Part shown: positions 17,008 through 26,090 of the stretch, one piece after another
Layout of the letters: each line of letters begins with the position of its first letter
Position numbering within the stretch: the stretch's first letter is position 1
Assembly: GCF_003268775.1 (NCBI RefSeq)
Contig: NZ_QLSU01000049.1
Location: 1 to 56,566, forward strand
Source: Paraburkholderia unamae
GTDB lineage: Bacteria > Pseudomonadota > Gammaproteobacteria > Burkholderiales > Burkholderiaceae
Reading direction: 5' to 3'
DNA: 56,566 nucleotides
Translations under genes and position numbers: made by a program
The notes under the pieces: generated by a model
Seen by the model: the letters and a program-made list of their open reading frames with translations, nothing else
Told to the model about the DNA's origin: nothing
Database searches by the model: none

Positions 17008-17955
17008 TCAAGGCGTGGCGGCCTTCCACGACGGGTCGGGATCGAACGTCTTGATCGCCGCCGCCGTTTGCGCGCCCTTTGGCCCGAGATTCTTCTGATA
17101 AATCTGACCGTCCTGATTGACGATAAAGCTCATCACCCCGGTCTTGCCGTATTCCGCCGGCCAGGCCACGAGCGCGAAGCCGCCGCTCAGCACGCCGTTG
17201 TCGAGGTAGTTGCGCGCGCCACCGCTCGCGTGCGGCCCCTGCGCCGTGAGAATGCGGAAGTGATAACCGTGATAGCCCTCCTTCAGCGCGACCTGTGCGT
17301 TATGCGGCATGGCTTCCGCAAGCGGACCCAGCGGACTTTGGGTTTCGCCTTCCGCGACCGGCCAGTAGAGGCCGTCGTGCGTGCCCGGCGTGCTCACGAA
17401 GCGCAGCGCATAGTGCTGCGTGAGCTTGCGATAGTCGTTCTGCGCGTCGACATAGGCGAGCGATGTGAGCATGGCCGCGCGTTCGTTGCGTCCGATGCGG
17501 CGCGTGAGGATTTCGCTCGCGCCTACGCGCGGATCGAATTGCCAGCCCTTGCCCGACTCCACGATGGGGATGGGCATCGTCCAGCCGCTGTCGCCCACTT
17601 CGATATGCGCACTGGCCTTGCCCGCCACGGGCTTGTCGTCGGGCACGACGCGATGGCCCTTGGCCCAGGCGCCGAGATAATCGTAGATATCTTCCTGACC
17701 GATGTTCTGCGTCGGGATGAACTGCTGGAAATTGCTGCCGAGCACGTGCTTCATGGCGTCGTGATCGTTGGTCGCGAGCGCGTCGGTGAACGCGCTCGCG
17801 GCGGCGTCGGGCGTGGCGTACACGGCCTGCGCGTGCGCGGCGCCCGCCACCGACCATTGCGCCGGCAACAGCGTGGGCGCGCCAAAGAGCGCGAGTGCCG
17901 CGCCAAACGCAAGCGCGTGAGCATGCGGGAGGCGGCGTGCGTGAATGCGGATCAT
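17008..17955 (-). CDS. DUF2950 family exported protein
   Basis: A 315-residue protein with a long Sec signal peptide (cleavage after about AHAQA, residue 43) and the DUF2950 body, including FDPRVGASEILTRRIGRNE and DGLYWPVAEGETQSPLGPL. DUF2950 proteins are uncharacterised and usually sit next to a DUF3300 gene, as here (26 bases apart). The start at MIRIHARR follows an AGGAG ribosome site by 7 bases; three in-frame upstream alternatives are less well placed. It probably acts in the periplasm with the DUF3300 protein. Confidence 0.85.
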   Translation of the reverse strand: MIRIHARRLPHAHALAFGAALALFGAPTLLPAQWSVAGAAHAQAVYATPDAAASAFTDALATNDHDAMKHVLGSNFQQFIPTQNIGQEDIYDYLGAWAKGHRVVPDDKPVAGKASAHIEVGDSGWTMPIPIVESGKGWQFDPRVGASEILTRRIGRNERAAMLTSLAYVDAQNDYRKLTQHYALRFVSTPGTHDGLYWPVAEGETQSPLGPLAEAMPHNAQVALKEGYHGYHFRILTAQGPHASGGARNYLDNGVLSGGFALVAWPAEYGKTGVMSFIVNQDGQIYQKNLGPKGAQTAAAIKTFDPDPSWKAATP

Positions 17956-17981
17956 CGTTAGACTCCTCATGTAATTCAACG

Positions 17982-19385
17982 TTACCGGCGACCGAAGTGA
18001 CGTCCGCCGCCACCGCCTCCACCGCCTCCAAACCCGCCACCACCGCCGCCGCCGCCGCCGAAGTTCCCGTGCGGCGCTTGAGCCATGCCGCCGCCGCCGC
18101 GGCTCTGGAACGCTTCGCGGCTTTGCTGGCCGCGCTGCTGGTCGAGCCGCGCGTTCGCGCCGTCGCCCGCGCCGCGCAAGGCGTTGTCGCGATTCGCGCT
18201 CTGGGCGCGGTTGTTGAGGTCGTTCGCGCGGTTCGCGTTCTGGCCGCCGTTTTGGGTGCGGTTATTGAGCTCGTTGCCACGGTTGGCGTTTTGCGCACCG
18301 TTCTGGCCGCGGTTGTTCAACTCGTTGCCGCGATTGCCGTTCAACCCGTTGGCGCCATTCGCGCCGGTACGGTTGCCGCCTTGCTGGATGTCGTGCAGCC
18401 GCTGGTTGGCGTTGCCGCTCACGTTCTGGCCAGTGCGGTTCTCCAGCGTCTGCATGGCCTGCGTGCGCGACTGGTCGTAGCCGCGATACTGGTTGCGCTG
18501 GCCATTCGCGTTCGCGTTGTTGAAGTTCTGGCGGCGCTCGACGTTGGCGTTGCGATTCCAGTTCGACGTGGCGTTGTTCGTGTTGATGCGGTTGTTGACG
18601 TTGATGTTGTTGTAGCGATTGACGTTGACATTCACGTCATGGTTGTTCCAGTTGAAGCCGCCCCACAGCGAGTTCGCCACCGCGATGCCCGCGCCGAACG
18701 CGAGCCCGCCCACGAAGCCCGATGCAATGGCGTACCCCGGAGGAGGCGGCATGTACACGGGCGGATAGGCTGGATACGGCCACGCGCCATACACCACCGT
18801 GGGGTTGTACGTGGGCACATAGACCACCTGCGGATTCGCAGGCTCGATCACGATGGTCTGCGTGGTCGACGTGCCCGAGGCCGGCTGCACCACGACCTTC
18901 TGCTGCTCGTTGGACTTGAGGTTGCCCGCATTTTGCGCCTGCACGCGCAAGCGCTGCACCGAGTCCATCACGTCGTTGGGCTGCGCGAGAAATGCATTGC
19001 CGATCTGCTGCACCCAGTCGGGCTTCGTCGCCATCGTGGCCAGCACCTGCGGGAACGCCACGAGCGACTGCACGCTCGGGTCCCACGGCTCGGAAGCCAC
19101 CGCCTTCACCGCGTCGTCGCCCTTCACGTTCGGATTGGCCTTCGACCACTGCGCGGCGGCCTGCACGTCCTGCGGGAACGTGGTGGCCATGAGCACCTGC
19201 GCGAGCAGTGCGTCGGGATAAAGCGCGATGGGCGCGGTGAGCGAGTCGAGTTGCTGGTTCGAAAGATGGGCCGCGTTCTGCGCGAGCGCGGCAGTGGGGC
19301 CAAGCGGTCCCACGAAAAGCGGTGCGCCCGCAAGCGTCGCGCACACGAGCCAGGCAAGGCGCTGGCTTACCCCGGTTGATTTCAC
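17982..19385 (-). CDS. DUF3300 family exported protein with Asn-rich repeats and poly-Gly tail
   Basis: A 467-residue secreted protein that starts with GTG after a GGGAGGA ribosome site. A signal peptide ends near AALAQN (residue about 36). The DUF3300 domain follows (LSNQQLDSLTAPIALYPDAL, LLAQVLMATTFPQDV, LVAFPQVLATM), then a Pro/Tyr stretch, a small hydrophobic glycine-rich segment, an Asn/Arg-rich region with 17-residue tandem repeats (NRGNELNNR...) and a C terminus almost entirely Gly. The low-complexity end suggests an extended or cell-wall-interacting tail. Function is unknown; the conserved pairing with DUF2950 suggests a common envelope role. Confidence 0.85.
   Translation of the reverse strand: MKSTGVSQRLAWLVCATLAGAPLFVGPLGPTAALAQNAAHLSNQQLDSLTAPIALYPDALLAQVLMATTFPQDVQAAAQWSKANPNVKGDDAVKAVASEPWDPSVQSLVAFPQVLATMATKPDWVQQIGNAFLAQPNDVMDSVQRLRVQAQNAGNLKSNEQQKVVVQPASGTSTTQTIVIEPANPQVVYVPTYNPTVVYGAWPYPAYPPVYMPPPPGYAIASGFVGGLAFGAGIAVANSLWGGFNWNNHDVNVNVNRYNNINVNNRINTNNATSNWNRNANVERRQNFNNANANGQRNQYRGYDQSRTQAMQTLENRTGQNVSGNANQRLHDIQQGGNRTGANGANGLNGNRGNELNNRGQNGAQNANRGNELNNRTQNGGQNANRANDLNNRAQSANRDNALRGAGDGANARLDQQRGQQSREAFQSRGGGGMAQAPHGNFGGGGGGGGGFGGGGGGGGGRHFGRR
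18200..18345 (-). repeat. 51-bp tandem repeats inside the DUF3300 gene
   Basis: Three imperfect copies with a 51-base period (matching points at 18211, 18262 and 18313) encode 17-residue units of the type NRGNELNNRxQNGxQNA. The period is a multiple of three, so copy number can change without frameshift. Confidence 0.75.
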
Positions 19386-19629
19386 TTGACTGTCCTCCCG
19401 GTTACGGAACGTTGGTGCCGATTTGTGTAGCGATCGAACATTCGCAAACAACCCTGCACGCAAACTCCCGCGAACGAAACGATCTCGAATAACGCTACGA
19501 CGTGCTTCAGGAAAATAAAGGGCCACGACTGGCAGTGTCAATGGAAGATATGTTTCAAGACAATGGTTACGCGATGTGCATCAATGACAGTGAAAAGTAC
19601 GGTCAACGTAACAATCTCGCGGGCATGAA

Positions 19630-20988
19630 TCATTCGGTCCGGGAGTGCGATTGCGACTCGTTTGCACTCAAATGCACGCGTACGAAACCCACGTGTTCGC
19701 GCAGCACGTAAAACGCATCGGCATACGCGAGCGGCATGCGCAACGTGTTGAGCGAACGCTCGATCTCGTCGAGCTCCGCCACCAGCGCGCGGCGTTCCTC
19801 TTCGTTCGTATGCTTGAGCGCGTCGCGCTCGATGGCGATGAGCGCTCCATAGTAGCGATAGATGCGCGAGCGCACGCGCCACCGGTACATCGCCGGTATC
19901 GCGCGCAAGGCGGGAATCACGAGCACCGCAAGCGGCAGGAGCAGCACGAGGAGGCGGTCGGTCACGCTGGCAAGCCAGAAAGGCAGCGCGCGATACAGAA
20001 AGCTCTTGCCCGACTTGTAGTAGCGCGTGGCGTCCTCGCTGATGCGAAAGTCGTGCACCGCCGGGCTCGGAAATTCGCCCTCGCGCTGCATCAGGCCGGG
20101 CACGCCGTTCACCTCGCTAGCCGCTTCGATGAGCAGATCGGAAAGCGCGGGATGGAGCGTGTCGCGCGCCACCAGTTCCACGGTCGGACCAATCAGGTGC
20201 ACCGTTTCGCGCGGCTGCCGCCGGCGTAAATCGAGCACGCCCGGCGGCAGGTCGATGTTCTCCAGATACGGAAAGAGCCGCGTATAGGCCGCCGCTTCGT
20301 CAAAGCTCATGACCGAGATGCCGGGTATGTCGAGCAGGCGCAGCATCAAGCCGCGCGTCGTGGAGTCGCCGCTGAGCATGGCGGCTTCGACTCGGCCGGA
20401 AACGAGCGCGGTGGCGGCGTCCATGCCGTCGAGCGGCAGGAAGGTGGAGTCACCGCCGGGGTCGATGCCGTTCGCCGAGAGCAGCTTGAGCGCGAGTTCG
20501 CGCGTGCCGCTGCCCACGCGGCCGATGGCGATGCGCCTGCCGTCGAGTTCGGAGAGCCGCGTGAGGCCCGAGCCGCGATAGAACACGACGATGGGCAAAT
20601 ACGACACGCTGCCGAGCGACATGAGCGAGCGCGTGTCCTGGCCGTCGGCCACGCCGCCCTGCACGAAGGCGAGATCGACGTGCTCCTTCGGATCGAGGAG
20701 GCGCGCGAGGTTTTGCACCGAGCCGTCCGATTCGAGAATCTTGAGCTTCACGCCGTTGCGCGCGAGGATGGTGCGGTAGGCCTGCGCCATCTGCATGAAG
20801 GAGCTGTCGGCGGGGCCCGCGCTGATGGTGAGGCTGCGCGGCGGCGCGGGATCGACGAGCCAGATGACGAGCCCCATCACGACGGCGCAGAACAACGCAA
20901 CGGGCAACGTGGTCAGCGCGATGTCGCGCCAGGAAAGATGCGCGTGGTCACGCAGAAAGTTAGGCGGCGGCGGTCGATGTCTTCTCAT
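19630..20988 (-). CDS. Membrane-anchored TAXI-family TRAP solute-binding protein
   Basis: A 452-residue protein. After an N-terminal TM (about 25-45) comes a TAXI-type periplasmic binding domain (SLTISAGPADSSFMQMAQAYRTIL, VDLAFVQGGVADG, IAIGRVGSGTRELALKLL). A second TM (about 345-372) leads to a cytoplasmic helical tail, IYRYYGALIAIERDAL...LDEIERSLNTL, which looks coiled-coil. Ordinary TAXI binding proteins are soluble and feed a TRAP permease; here no permease is adjacent and the two-TM layout suggests a sensor-like or scaffold role. Burkholderia genomes commonly encode such proteins without known function. Confidence 0.83.
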   Translation of the reverse strand: MRRHRPPPPNFLRDHAHLSWRDIALTTLPVALFCAVVMGLVIWLVDPAPPRSLTISAGPADSSFMQMAQAYRTILARNGVKLKILESDGSVQNLARLLDPKEHVDLAFVQGGVADGQDTRSLMSLGSVSYLPIVVFYRGSGLTRLSELDGRRIAIGRVGSGTRELALKLLSANGIDPGGDSTFLPLDGMDAATALVSGRVEAAMLSGDSTTRGLMLRLLDIPGISVMSFDEAAAYTRLFPYLENIDLPPGVLDLRRRQPRETVHLIGPTVELVARDTLHPALSDLLIEAASEVNGVPGLMQREGEFPSPAVHDFRISEDATRYYKSGKSFLYRALPFWLASVTDRLLVLLLPLAVLVIPALRAIPAMYRWRVRSRIYRYYGALIAIERDALKHTNEEERRALVAELDEIERSLNTLRMPLAYADAFYVLREHVGFVRVHLSANESQSHSRTE

Positions 20989-21112
20989 GAGAACCCGGCG
21001 GCACTGCGTCAGACTCCTGGAGATCTCATCATGCCATTTTCGCGACAGATCTGATCGCTGGCGTTTCCCCTGCCGCCGCCCCCGTGCACGCAGGGCTGAT
21101 GAAAGCCGCGTG

Positions 21113-21550
21113 TCAGCCCGCCGCCCTGGTGAGCGCGAACAACTCGGCGCGCAGCGCCTTCGCGCGGTCGCGCTTCATGTGCTGCTCGAACTCGGCCTGC
21201 GCGTCGAGCCACAGCGCATGCGCCTTCTCATAGCGGCGCAGGCCGGCCGCCGAAAGCCGGTAAACCAGCGTGCGCGTGTCGTGCTCGGCCGCCGCCGTGA
21301 GCACGAGGCCGTCGCGCTGCAAGGGCTTCAACGCGCGCACGAGCGTGGTGCGGTCCATCACGAGGTCTTCGGAAAGTTCGGCGGCCGTGGCGTCGGGCCG
21401 CCCCGCGAGGCGCGAGAGGATCGTGAACTGCGCAGCCGTGACGTCCGCCTGCGAGAGGTGACGCTCGTAAAGCTGCGTGACGAAGCGCGCCGCCTGCCGC
21501 AGCGCAAAACAGTTGCATTCCTCGCGCGTCACCCGCTTCGTCATCGTCAT
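21113..21550 (-). CDS. MarR-family regulator (near thiolase)
   Basis: A 145-residue MarR protein with a winged helix around AAELSEDLVMDRTTLVRALKPLQRDGLV (residues about 55-85). It is a paralogue of the MarR protein at 28854: CFALRQAARFVTQLYERHLS aligns with CFAVRQAARHLSQLYERHLS. The ATG at MTMTKR is preferred to the GTG three codons earlier, which would sit too close to the ribosome site; an ATG two codons later is also possible. It follows the thiolase on the same strand by 37 bases and is a candidate regulator of it, perhaps through the palindrome at 22825-22840. Confidence 0.88.
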   Translation of the reverse strand: MTMTKRVTREECNCFALRQAARFVTQLYERHLSQADVTAAQFTILSRLAGRPDATAAELSEDLVMDRTTLVRALKPLQRDGLVLTAAAEHDTRTLVYRLSAAGLRRYEKAHALWLDAQAEFEQHMKRDRAKALRAELFALTRAAG

Positions 21551-21587
21551 GGTCCTCACCTGATCCGCGCCACGCAGCGCGCAGTCA

Positions 21588-22781
21588 TCATACTTTCTCG
21601 AGCGCGAGCGCGATACCCTGGCCGCCGCCGATGCAAAGCGTGACCACCCCGCGACGCAGCCCGTCGCGCTGCATCGACCACGCGAGGCGCGTGGTGAGAA
21701 TCGCGCCCGTCGCGCCGATCGGATGACCGTGTGCGATCGCGCCGCCTTCCACGTTCACGATGTCCTCGGGTATGCCGAGCTGCTTGATCACCGCGAGCGG
21801 CACCGCCGCGAAGGCCTCGTTGATCTCGAAGCGATCGACGTCGCCGAGCGACCAGCCCGCGCGCCGCAGCGCGAGCTGCACGGCGGGCACCGGGCCGAGG
21901 CCGAAGAGACCCGGCTCCACCGCCGCCACGCCCCACGCCACGAGCCTCACCATGGGCGCCAGGCCTTCGGCTTCGGCAAAGCCGCGCTCGGCCACGAGCA
22001 TCGCGCTCGCCGCGCTGTTCAGGCCCGGCGCGTTGCCCGCCGTGATCGTGCCGTCCGGGCGAAACGCGGGACGCAGCTTCGCGAGCGTTTCCAGCGTCGT
22101 GTCGGGGCGCGGCGCTTCGTCGGTATCGATACGCTCCATGCCCTTCTTGCCCTTCACTTCCACCGCGACGATCTCTTCCTTGAAGCGGCCCGCTGCCTGC
22201 GCGGCAGCGAAGCGCTGTTGCGAGCGCGCCGCCCAGGCGTCCTGCTGCGCGCGCGTGAGCGCCGACTGCGTGACGAGGTCTTCGGTATGCCAGCCCGAAT
22301 GCTGGTCCGAGAACGCGTCGACGAGACCATCGCGCAGCATGCTGTCGTGAATCTCGGCATTGCCCATGCGATAACCCCAGCGGCCGCCGTCCAGCAGATA
22401 CGGCGCACGGTCCATGTTCTCCATGCCGCCCGCCAGCGCGACGTCGGCGAGACCCAGCATCACTTCCTGCGCGGCGCTCGCAATGGCCTGCGCGCCCGAG
22501 CCGCACACGCGATTGACCGTGAGCGCGGGCACCGTGACGGGCACGCCGCCGTTTAGCTCGGCCTGGCGCGCGGGATTCATCTTGTTGCCCGCCTGAATCA
22601 CGTTGCCGAGGACCACCGAACCGAGCCGCGCGGGATCGAGCTTCGCGCGCGCGAGCGTTTCGCGCACCGCCGCCGCGCCCAGCTCCACAGCGGACACGCC
22701 CTTGAATGCGCCGTTGAAACCGCCAATTGCCGTTCGCACCGGCTGGCACAGAACGATCTCGCGTGAATTCAGCTTACTCAT
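21588..22781 (-). CDS. Acetyl-CoA acyltransferase (thiolase)
   Basis: A 397-residue thiolase with the active-site Cys near residue 93 in NRVCGSGAQA, the histidine motif GGAIAHGHPIGATGA and the second cysteine motif LCIGGGQGIAL. It either condenses two acetyl-CoA (AtoB/PhaA role) or cleaves 3-oxoacyl-CoA in beta-oxidation or aromatic breakdown; sequence alone does not decide. The ATG of MSKLNSRE is chosen because it lies 8 bases after GGAG; a GTG two codons upstream is too close. Co-directional with the downstream MarR gene, with a GTGCATATGCAC-type site upstream. Confidence 0.9.
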   Translation of the reverse strand: MSKLNSREIVLCQPVRTAIGGFNGAFKGVSAVELGAAAVRETLARAKLDPARLGSVVLGNVIQAGNKMNPARQAELNGGVPVTVPALTVNRVCGSGAQAIASAAQEVMLGLADVALAGGMENMDRAPYLLDGGRWGYRMGNAEIHDSMLRDGLVDAFSDQHSGWHTEDLVTQSALTRAQQDAWAARSQQRFAAAQAAGRFKEEIVAVEVKGKKGMERIDTDEAPRPDTTLETLAKLRPAFRPDGTITAGNAPGLNSAASAMLVAERGFAEAEGLAPMVRLVAWGVAAVEPGLFGLGPVPAVQLALRRAGWSLGDVDRFEINEAFAAVPLAVIKQLGIPEDIVNVEGGAIAHGHPIGATGAILTTRLAWSMQRDGLRRGVVTLCIGGGQGIALALEKV

Positions 22782-22824
22782 CGTCACTTCTCCTTTCGTG
22801 TGCGCCCTTTCACCATCATTCTAT

Positions 22825-22840
22825 GTATGCATATGCACAC
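22825..22840. promoter_or_regulatory. Candidate MarR-type operator upstream of the thiolase
   Basis: GTATGCATATGCACAC holds the perfect decamer TGCATATGCA and extends to a 16-bp palindrome with one mismatched pair. It matches the sites at 28802 and 29306 and lies 44 bases upstream of the thiolase start. Confidence 0.55.
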
Positions 22841-22927
22841 TTTCAAACGATTTTGTGGAAGATGCGCTCGCGTGTGCTGGCACGATTGATGTCGTGTCAG
22901 CGCACGCGGGGTGGGTGAACCCATCAC

Positions 22928-23464
22928 TTACGGCGCAGGCGGGAAATCCAGCGTCGTATCGTTGATGCGGTTCACGAGATTCGTGAACGTGATCGAGGTC
23001 ACCGCCAGCGCGATTTCAACGATCTGGCGCTCCGTATAACCGGCTTCGCGAATCGCGCTCACGTCCGCTTCCGGCAGCGTGCCGTGCGTGGTGACGAGCA
23101 CGCGCACGAAATGCACCAGCGCGTCGCGCTTCGCGTCGCCGCTCGGTTCGCCCGCGCGAACCGCCTTCATCGTTTCGGGCGCGAGACCCGCGAACTTGCC
23201 CGCCAGCGTGTGCGCGGCGAGACAGTAGTCACAACCCGCCACTTCGCTCACCGCGAGCTTGATCGTTTCGATTTCGGGCTTCGACAGCGTACCGGCGGCA
23301 ATCACGCCTTCGACGGCGAGCAGCGCGCCAAGCGCCTCGGGGCTATGCGTGCCGATGGTCGCGTAGGCGTTGGGCACCTTGCCCACGGCCTTGCGGATCT
23401 TTGCAAAGATGTCGGCGGCGGCGCCGGTGGCGGCTTCGGGCTTGATGGCGGAAAGACGGGACAT
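22928..23464 (-). CDS. AhpD-like carboxymuconolactone decarboxylase/alkylhydroperoxidase-fold protein
   Basis: A 178-residue all-helical AhpD-family protein. It carries the redox motif CDYCLAAH (C-x2-C-x3-H) expected for peroxidase-type members, in VSEVAGCDYCLAAHTLAGK. It starts after a clear AGGAGTCGAAC ribosome site. Probable role: thiol-dependent removal of organic peroxide or a related redox step; the electron donor is unknown. It is divergent from an AraC-family gene that probably controls it. Confidence 0.88.
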   Translation of the reverse strand: MSRLSAIKPEAATGAAADIFAKIRKAVGKVPNAYATIGTHSPEALGALLAVEGVIAAGTLSKPEIETIKLAVSEVAGCDYCLAAHTLAGKFAGLAPETMKAVRAGEPSGDAKRDALVHFVRVLVTTHGTLPEADVSAIREAGYTERQIVEIALAVTSITFTNLVNRINDTTLDFPPAP

Positions 23465-23614
23465 GTTCGACTCCTTGAACGTTGCGTAGTCGCGAGCTGG
23501 GTTGGGGTATCGCGTAGCCATCGTCGATGGCATGAAGCCAGTCTAGTCGCCCACGGTTGCGTTTTTAATGCCAGAATGGCGCGACTTCATGCTCAAACGT
23601 CTCACCCGCCCATC

Positions 23615-24550
23615 ATGGATCTGCTGAGCCGCCTTCTCGCGCTGATGCCCGTTGCGGGCCGTCTCGACGTGCGCTGCCATTTCGGCGCGCCCTGGCGCAT
23701 CGACGAGCCCGGCGCGAAGGAGCGCGAGATCCGCTATCACGTGCTGATTGCGGGGCGCGCCATCGTCGAGGACGCGCACGGCGCGCCCGTCGCCCTGCAC
23801 GCGGGCGACATCGTGCTGTTTCCCACGGGCAGCGCCCACGTGCTCCACGACGGCAGCGGCGCGGCGCCCGCGGCGGTCGAAACGCGCATGGAGCACGGTG
23901 TCGCCATCGAAACGAATGGCGGCACGGGCGCGAGCGCCGACGTGCTGTGTGGCCGCTTCCTGCTGCCCGCCGTGCCGCAGCGCCTGCTGCGCGAGAATCT
24001 GCCCGCGCGGCTCGTCGTGCACAGCGCGCGCGAAGGCACGCAAGCGCCCGAGCGTCTCGTGCGCCTGATTGCGCTCCTGCGCGACGAAGCCTACGAGGCC
24101 GCGCCGGGCAGCGAATCGCTCGTGAACCATCTTTCCGGCGCGCTTTTCGGGCTCACGCTGCGCTATGCGAGCGCCGGCGACGCCCCGCCGCGCGGCCTGC
24201 TCGCGCTCGCCCAGCGCCCGCGCCTGCAACCGGCCATCGACGCCATGTTCGATGCGCCCGGCAAACCGTGGACGCTGCCCGAGCTGGCGGAGCTTTGCCA
24301 CATGTCGCGCGCGACCTTCGCCCGGCACTTCGACGAGGCCATCGGACGCTCGGCCGCCGACGTGCTCACCGATATCCGCATGACGCTCGCGGGCCGCATG
24401 CTCGCGCAGGGCAACCAGAGCGTGGCGGAGATCGGCGAATTCGTGGGCTATCAGTCGGACGCGGCGTTCCAGCGCGGCTTCAAGCGCCACGTGGGCATGA
24501 CGCCCGCGCAGTGGCGCGCGCTCGCACGCGAGGCCGTATCCGGCGCGTGA
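23615..24550 (+). CDS. AraC-family regulator with cupin sensor domain
   Basis: A 311-residue protein with an N-terminal cupin (RYHVLIAGRAIVEDAHGAPVALHAGDIVLFPTG, residues about 40-75) and a C-terminal AraC HTH pair (LAELCHMSRATFARHFDEAIG and IGEFVGYQSDAAFQRGFKRHVG). This is the AraC/cupin_6 layout often found divergent from AhpD-like or oxidoreductase genes, as here (150-bp intergenic). The start MDLLSRLL places the cupin correctly; the frame is open far upstream through the antisense of the AhpD gene, which is not coding. Confidence 0.9.
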   Translation: MDLLSRLLALMPVAGRLDVRCHFGAPWRIDEPGAKEREIRYHVLIAGRAIVEDAHGAPVALHAGDIVLFPTGSAHVLHDGSGAAPAAVETRMEHGVAIETNGGTGASADVLCGRFLLPAVPQRLLRENLPARLVVHSAREGTQAPERLVRLIALLRDEAYEAAPGSESLVNHLSGALFGLTLRYASAGDAPPRGLLALAQRPRLQPAIDAMFDAPGKPWTLPELAELCHMSRATFARHFDEAIGRSAADVLTDIRMTLAGRMLAQGNQSVAEIGEFVGYQSDAAFQRGFKRHVGMTPAQWRALAREAVSGA

Positions 24551-24591
24551 GCCCGCGGACGTCGTTGCAAGCAGCGTTGCAGGCATGTCGC

Positions 24592-26082
24592 TCAGCCGCC
24601 GTGCGCGGGCGCGTCCTGCGCCAGCACCACATCGCCACTCTGGCTCCAGCCGCCGCCCAGCGACCGGTAGAGCGCGACCGCCGCGAGCGCGCGCTCGCGC
24701 TGCGCGTCGTTGAGCAGGTCCTGATCGGCGAGCAGGGTTTGCTGCGCGCTGAGCACGTCGAGGAAGTCGGCGGCGCCGCCCTTGTAAAGCTGGTTGGCGA
24801 GCTTGAGCGATTGCGCCGACGAAGACAGCGCATCGTTCAGTTGCTCGGTTTGCCCCGCCGTGCTCACGAGATCGCTGCGGCTGTCCTCCACTTCGCGCAA
24901 GGCTTGCAGCATGGTCTGTTGCAGATTCAACTGCGATTCGCGCATGCGGCTCTCGCTCTGGTCGATGTCGGCCGTAATGCGCCCCGCGTTGAAGATCGGA
25001 CTCGTCGCGCCGATCGCCGCGCTGAAGAGATTGTCGGTCAGCGTGGGCATGCCGAGATAAGACGCCGCGAGAATGCCGTCCGTCAAGTTGAGCGTGAACT
25101 TCGGATAGCGCTCGGCGCGCGCCACGCCCACTTCCGCCGCGCGCTGCTGCACCGTGGCGTAAGCCGCCTGCACGTCGGGGCGGCGCAATAACGCCTCGGA
25201 AGGCAGCATCTGCGGCACGCTCGCGGGCACGCCCTGAATGGGCGCGCTTTGCGCCAGCGCCAGTTGCGCCACCGACTCCGGCGTGCGCCCCGTGTACACC
25301 GCGATCAGGTTCAATTGATGGTCGATGCTCGACTGTGCGCGCGGAATGCGCGCCTGCAACTCGCTGAGCTGCGTTTGCGCGCGCGCGACGTCCAGTTGCG
25401 TCGAAAGGCCGTATTTCAGGCGGTCTTGCGTGAGCCGCAGCGTGTGCTTGCGAATCTCCAGGTTGTCCTGAAGGATTTTCAACTCGGCCTGCGCATAGCG
25501 CAGATCGACGTACGCCGAAGCCGTGTTCGCCGCAAGCGCGAGGCGCACTGCGTCGAGCGCGTGCTTCTGGCCCACGAGGTTTGCCTGCGCGGCGAGCAGG
25601 TCGAGACGTTCCCCGCCGAACACGTCGGGCGACCAGCTCAGCGCGAGTCCCGCGCCCGCCTGCTTCACGTAGCCGAGCGGCGGCGGCGTATTTTGCCGCG
25701 TGTAAGCGCCGTGCGCCGTGAAATCGAGTTGCGGCAGCAACGCGGCGTGCTTTTGCGTGGTGATCGATTGCGCCTGCTTCACGCGCTCGGCGGCGGCCTG
25801 CAAGTCGAGATTGCCTTCGAGCACCGTGGCGAGCAGCGCGTCGAGTGTGGGATCGCCGAACTGCGCCCACCAGGCGCGTGCTTCGATCGCGTCTTGCGGG
25901 GCGTCGATGCGCCACGCCACGGGCGCCGTTTCGTGGACGGAGCCAGGCAAATCAGGGTGCTGCGCGGGCTGCACCGCGCAGGCGGCGAGCACGGCGGCGC
26001 AGAGCATTGAGAGCGCGAGGCGCACGGGTTTCGACGAGCGGCTGTCGGGCCGTGGGGGCTGCGGGGTTGGGAGGGTTTGCAT
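24592..26082 (-). CDS. RND-type outer-membrane efflux lipoprotein, NodT family
   Basis: A 496-residue TolC-like outer-membrane factor. The lipobox LAAC (C35) follows a short hydrophobic stretch; two OEP repeats follow (WWAQFGDPTLDALLATVLEGNLDL, DVFGGERLDLLAAQ, LLRRPDVQAAYATVQQRAAEVGVARAERYP, SPIFNAGRITADIDQSE). It is the last gene of marR-emrA-emrB-nodT and starts 8 bases after emrB, with GAGGTGC as ribosome site. It should complete a three-part pump across both membranes. Confidence 0.92.
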   Translation of the reverse strand: MQTLPTPQPPRPDSRSSKPVRLALSMLCAAVLAACAVQPAQHPDLPGSVHETAPVAWRIDAPQDAIEARAWWAQFGDPTLDALLATVLEGNLDLQAAAERVKQAQSITTQKHAALLPQLDFTAHGAYTRQNTPPPLGYVKQAGAGLALSWSPDVFGGERLDLLAAQANLVGQKHALDAVRLALAANTASAYVDLRYAQAELKILQDNLEIRKHTLRLTQDRLKYGLSTQLDVARAQTQLSELQARIPRAQSSIDHQLNLIAVYTGRTPESVAQLALAQSAPIQGVPASVPQMLPSEALLRRPDVQAAYATVQQRAAEVGVARAERYPKFTLNLTDGILAASYLGMPTLTDNLFSAAIGATSPIFNAGRITADIDQSESRMRESQLNLQQTMLQALREVEDSRSDLVSTAGQTEQLNDALSSSAQSLKLANQLYKGGAADFLDVLSAQQTLLADQDLLNDAQRERALAAVALYRSLGGGWSQSGDVVLAQDAPAHGG

Positions 26083-26090
26083 GAAGCACC

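Noticed and set aside
18000..19379. Long plus-strand frame rich in Val/Arg
   Set aside because: Antisense of the DUF3300 gene; reflects its repeat composition.
19502..19711. Possible 69-aa plus-strand protein
   Set aside because: It overlaps the 3' end of the TAXI gene, has no ribosome site and no family signature.
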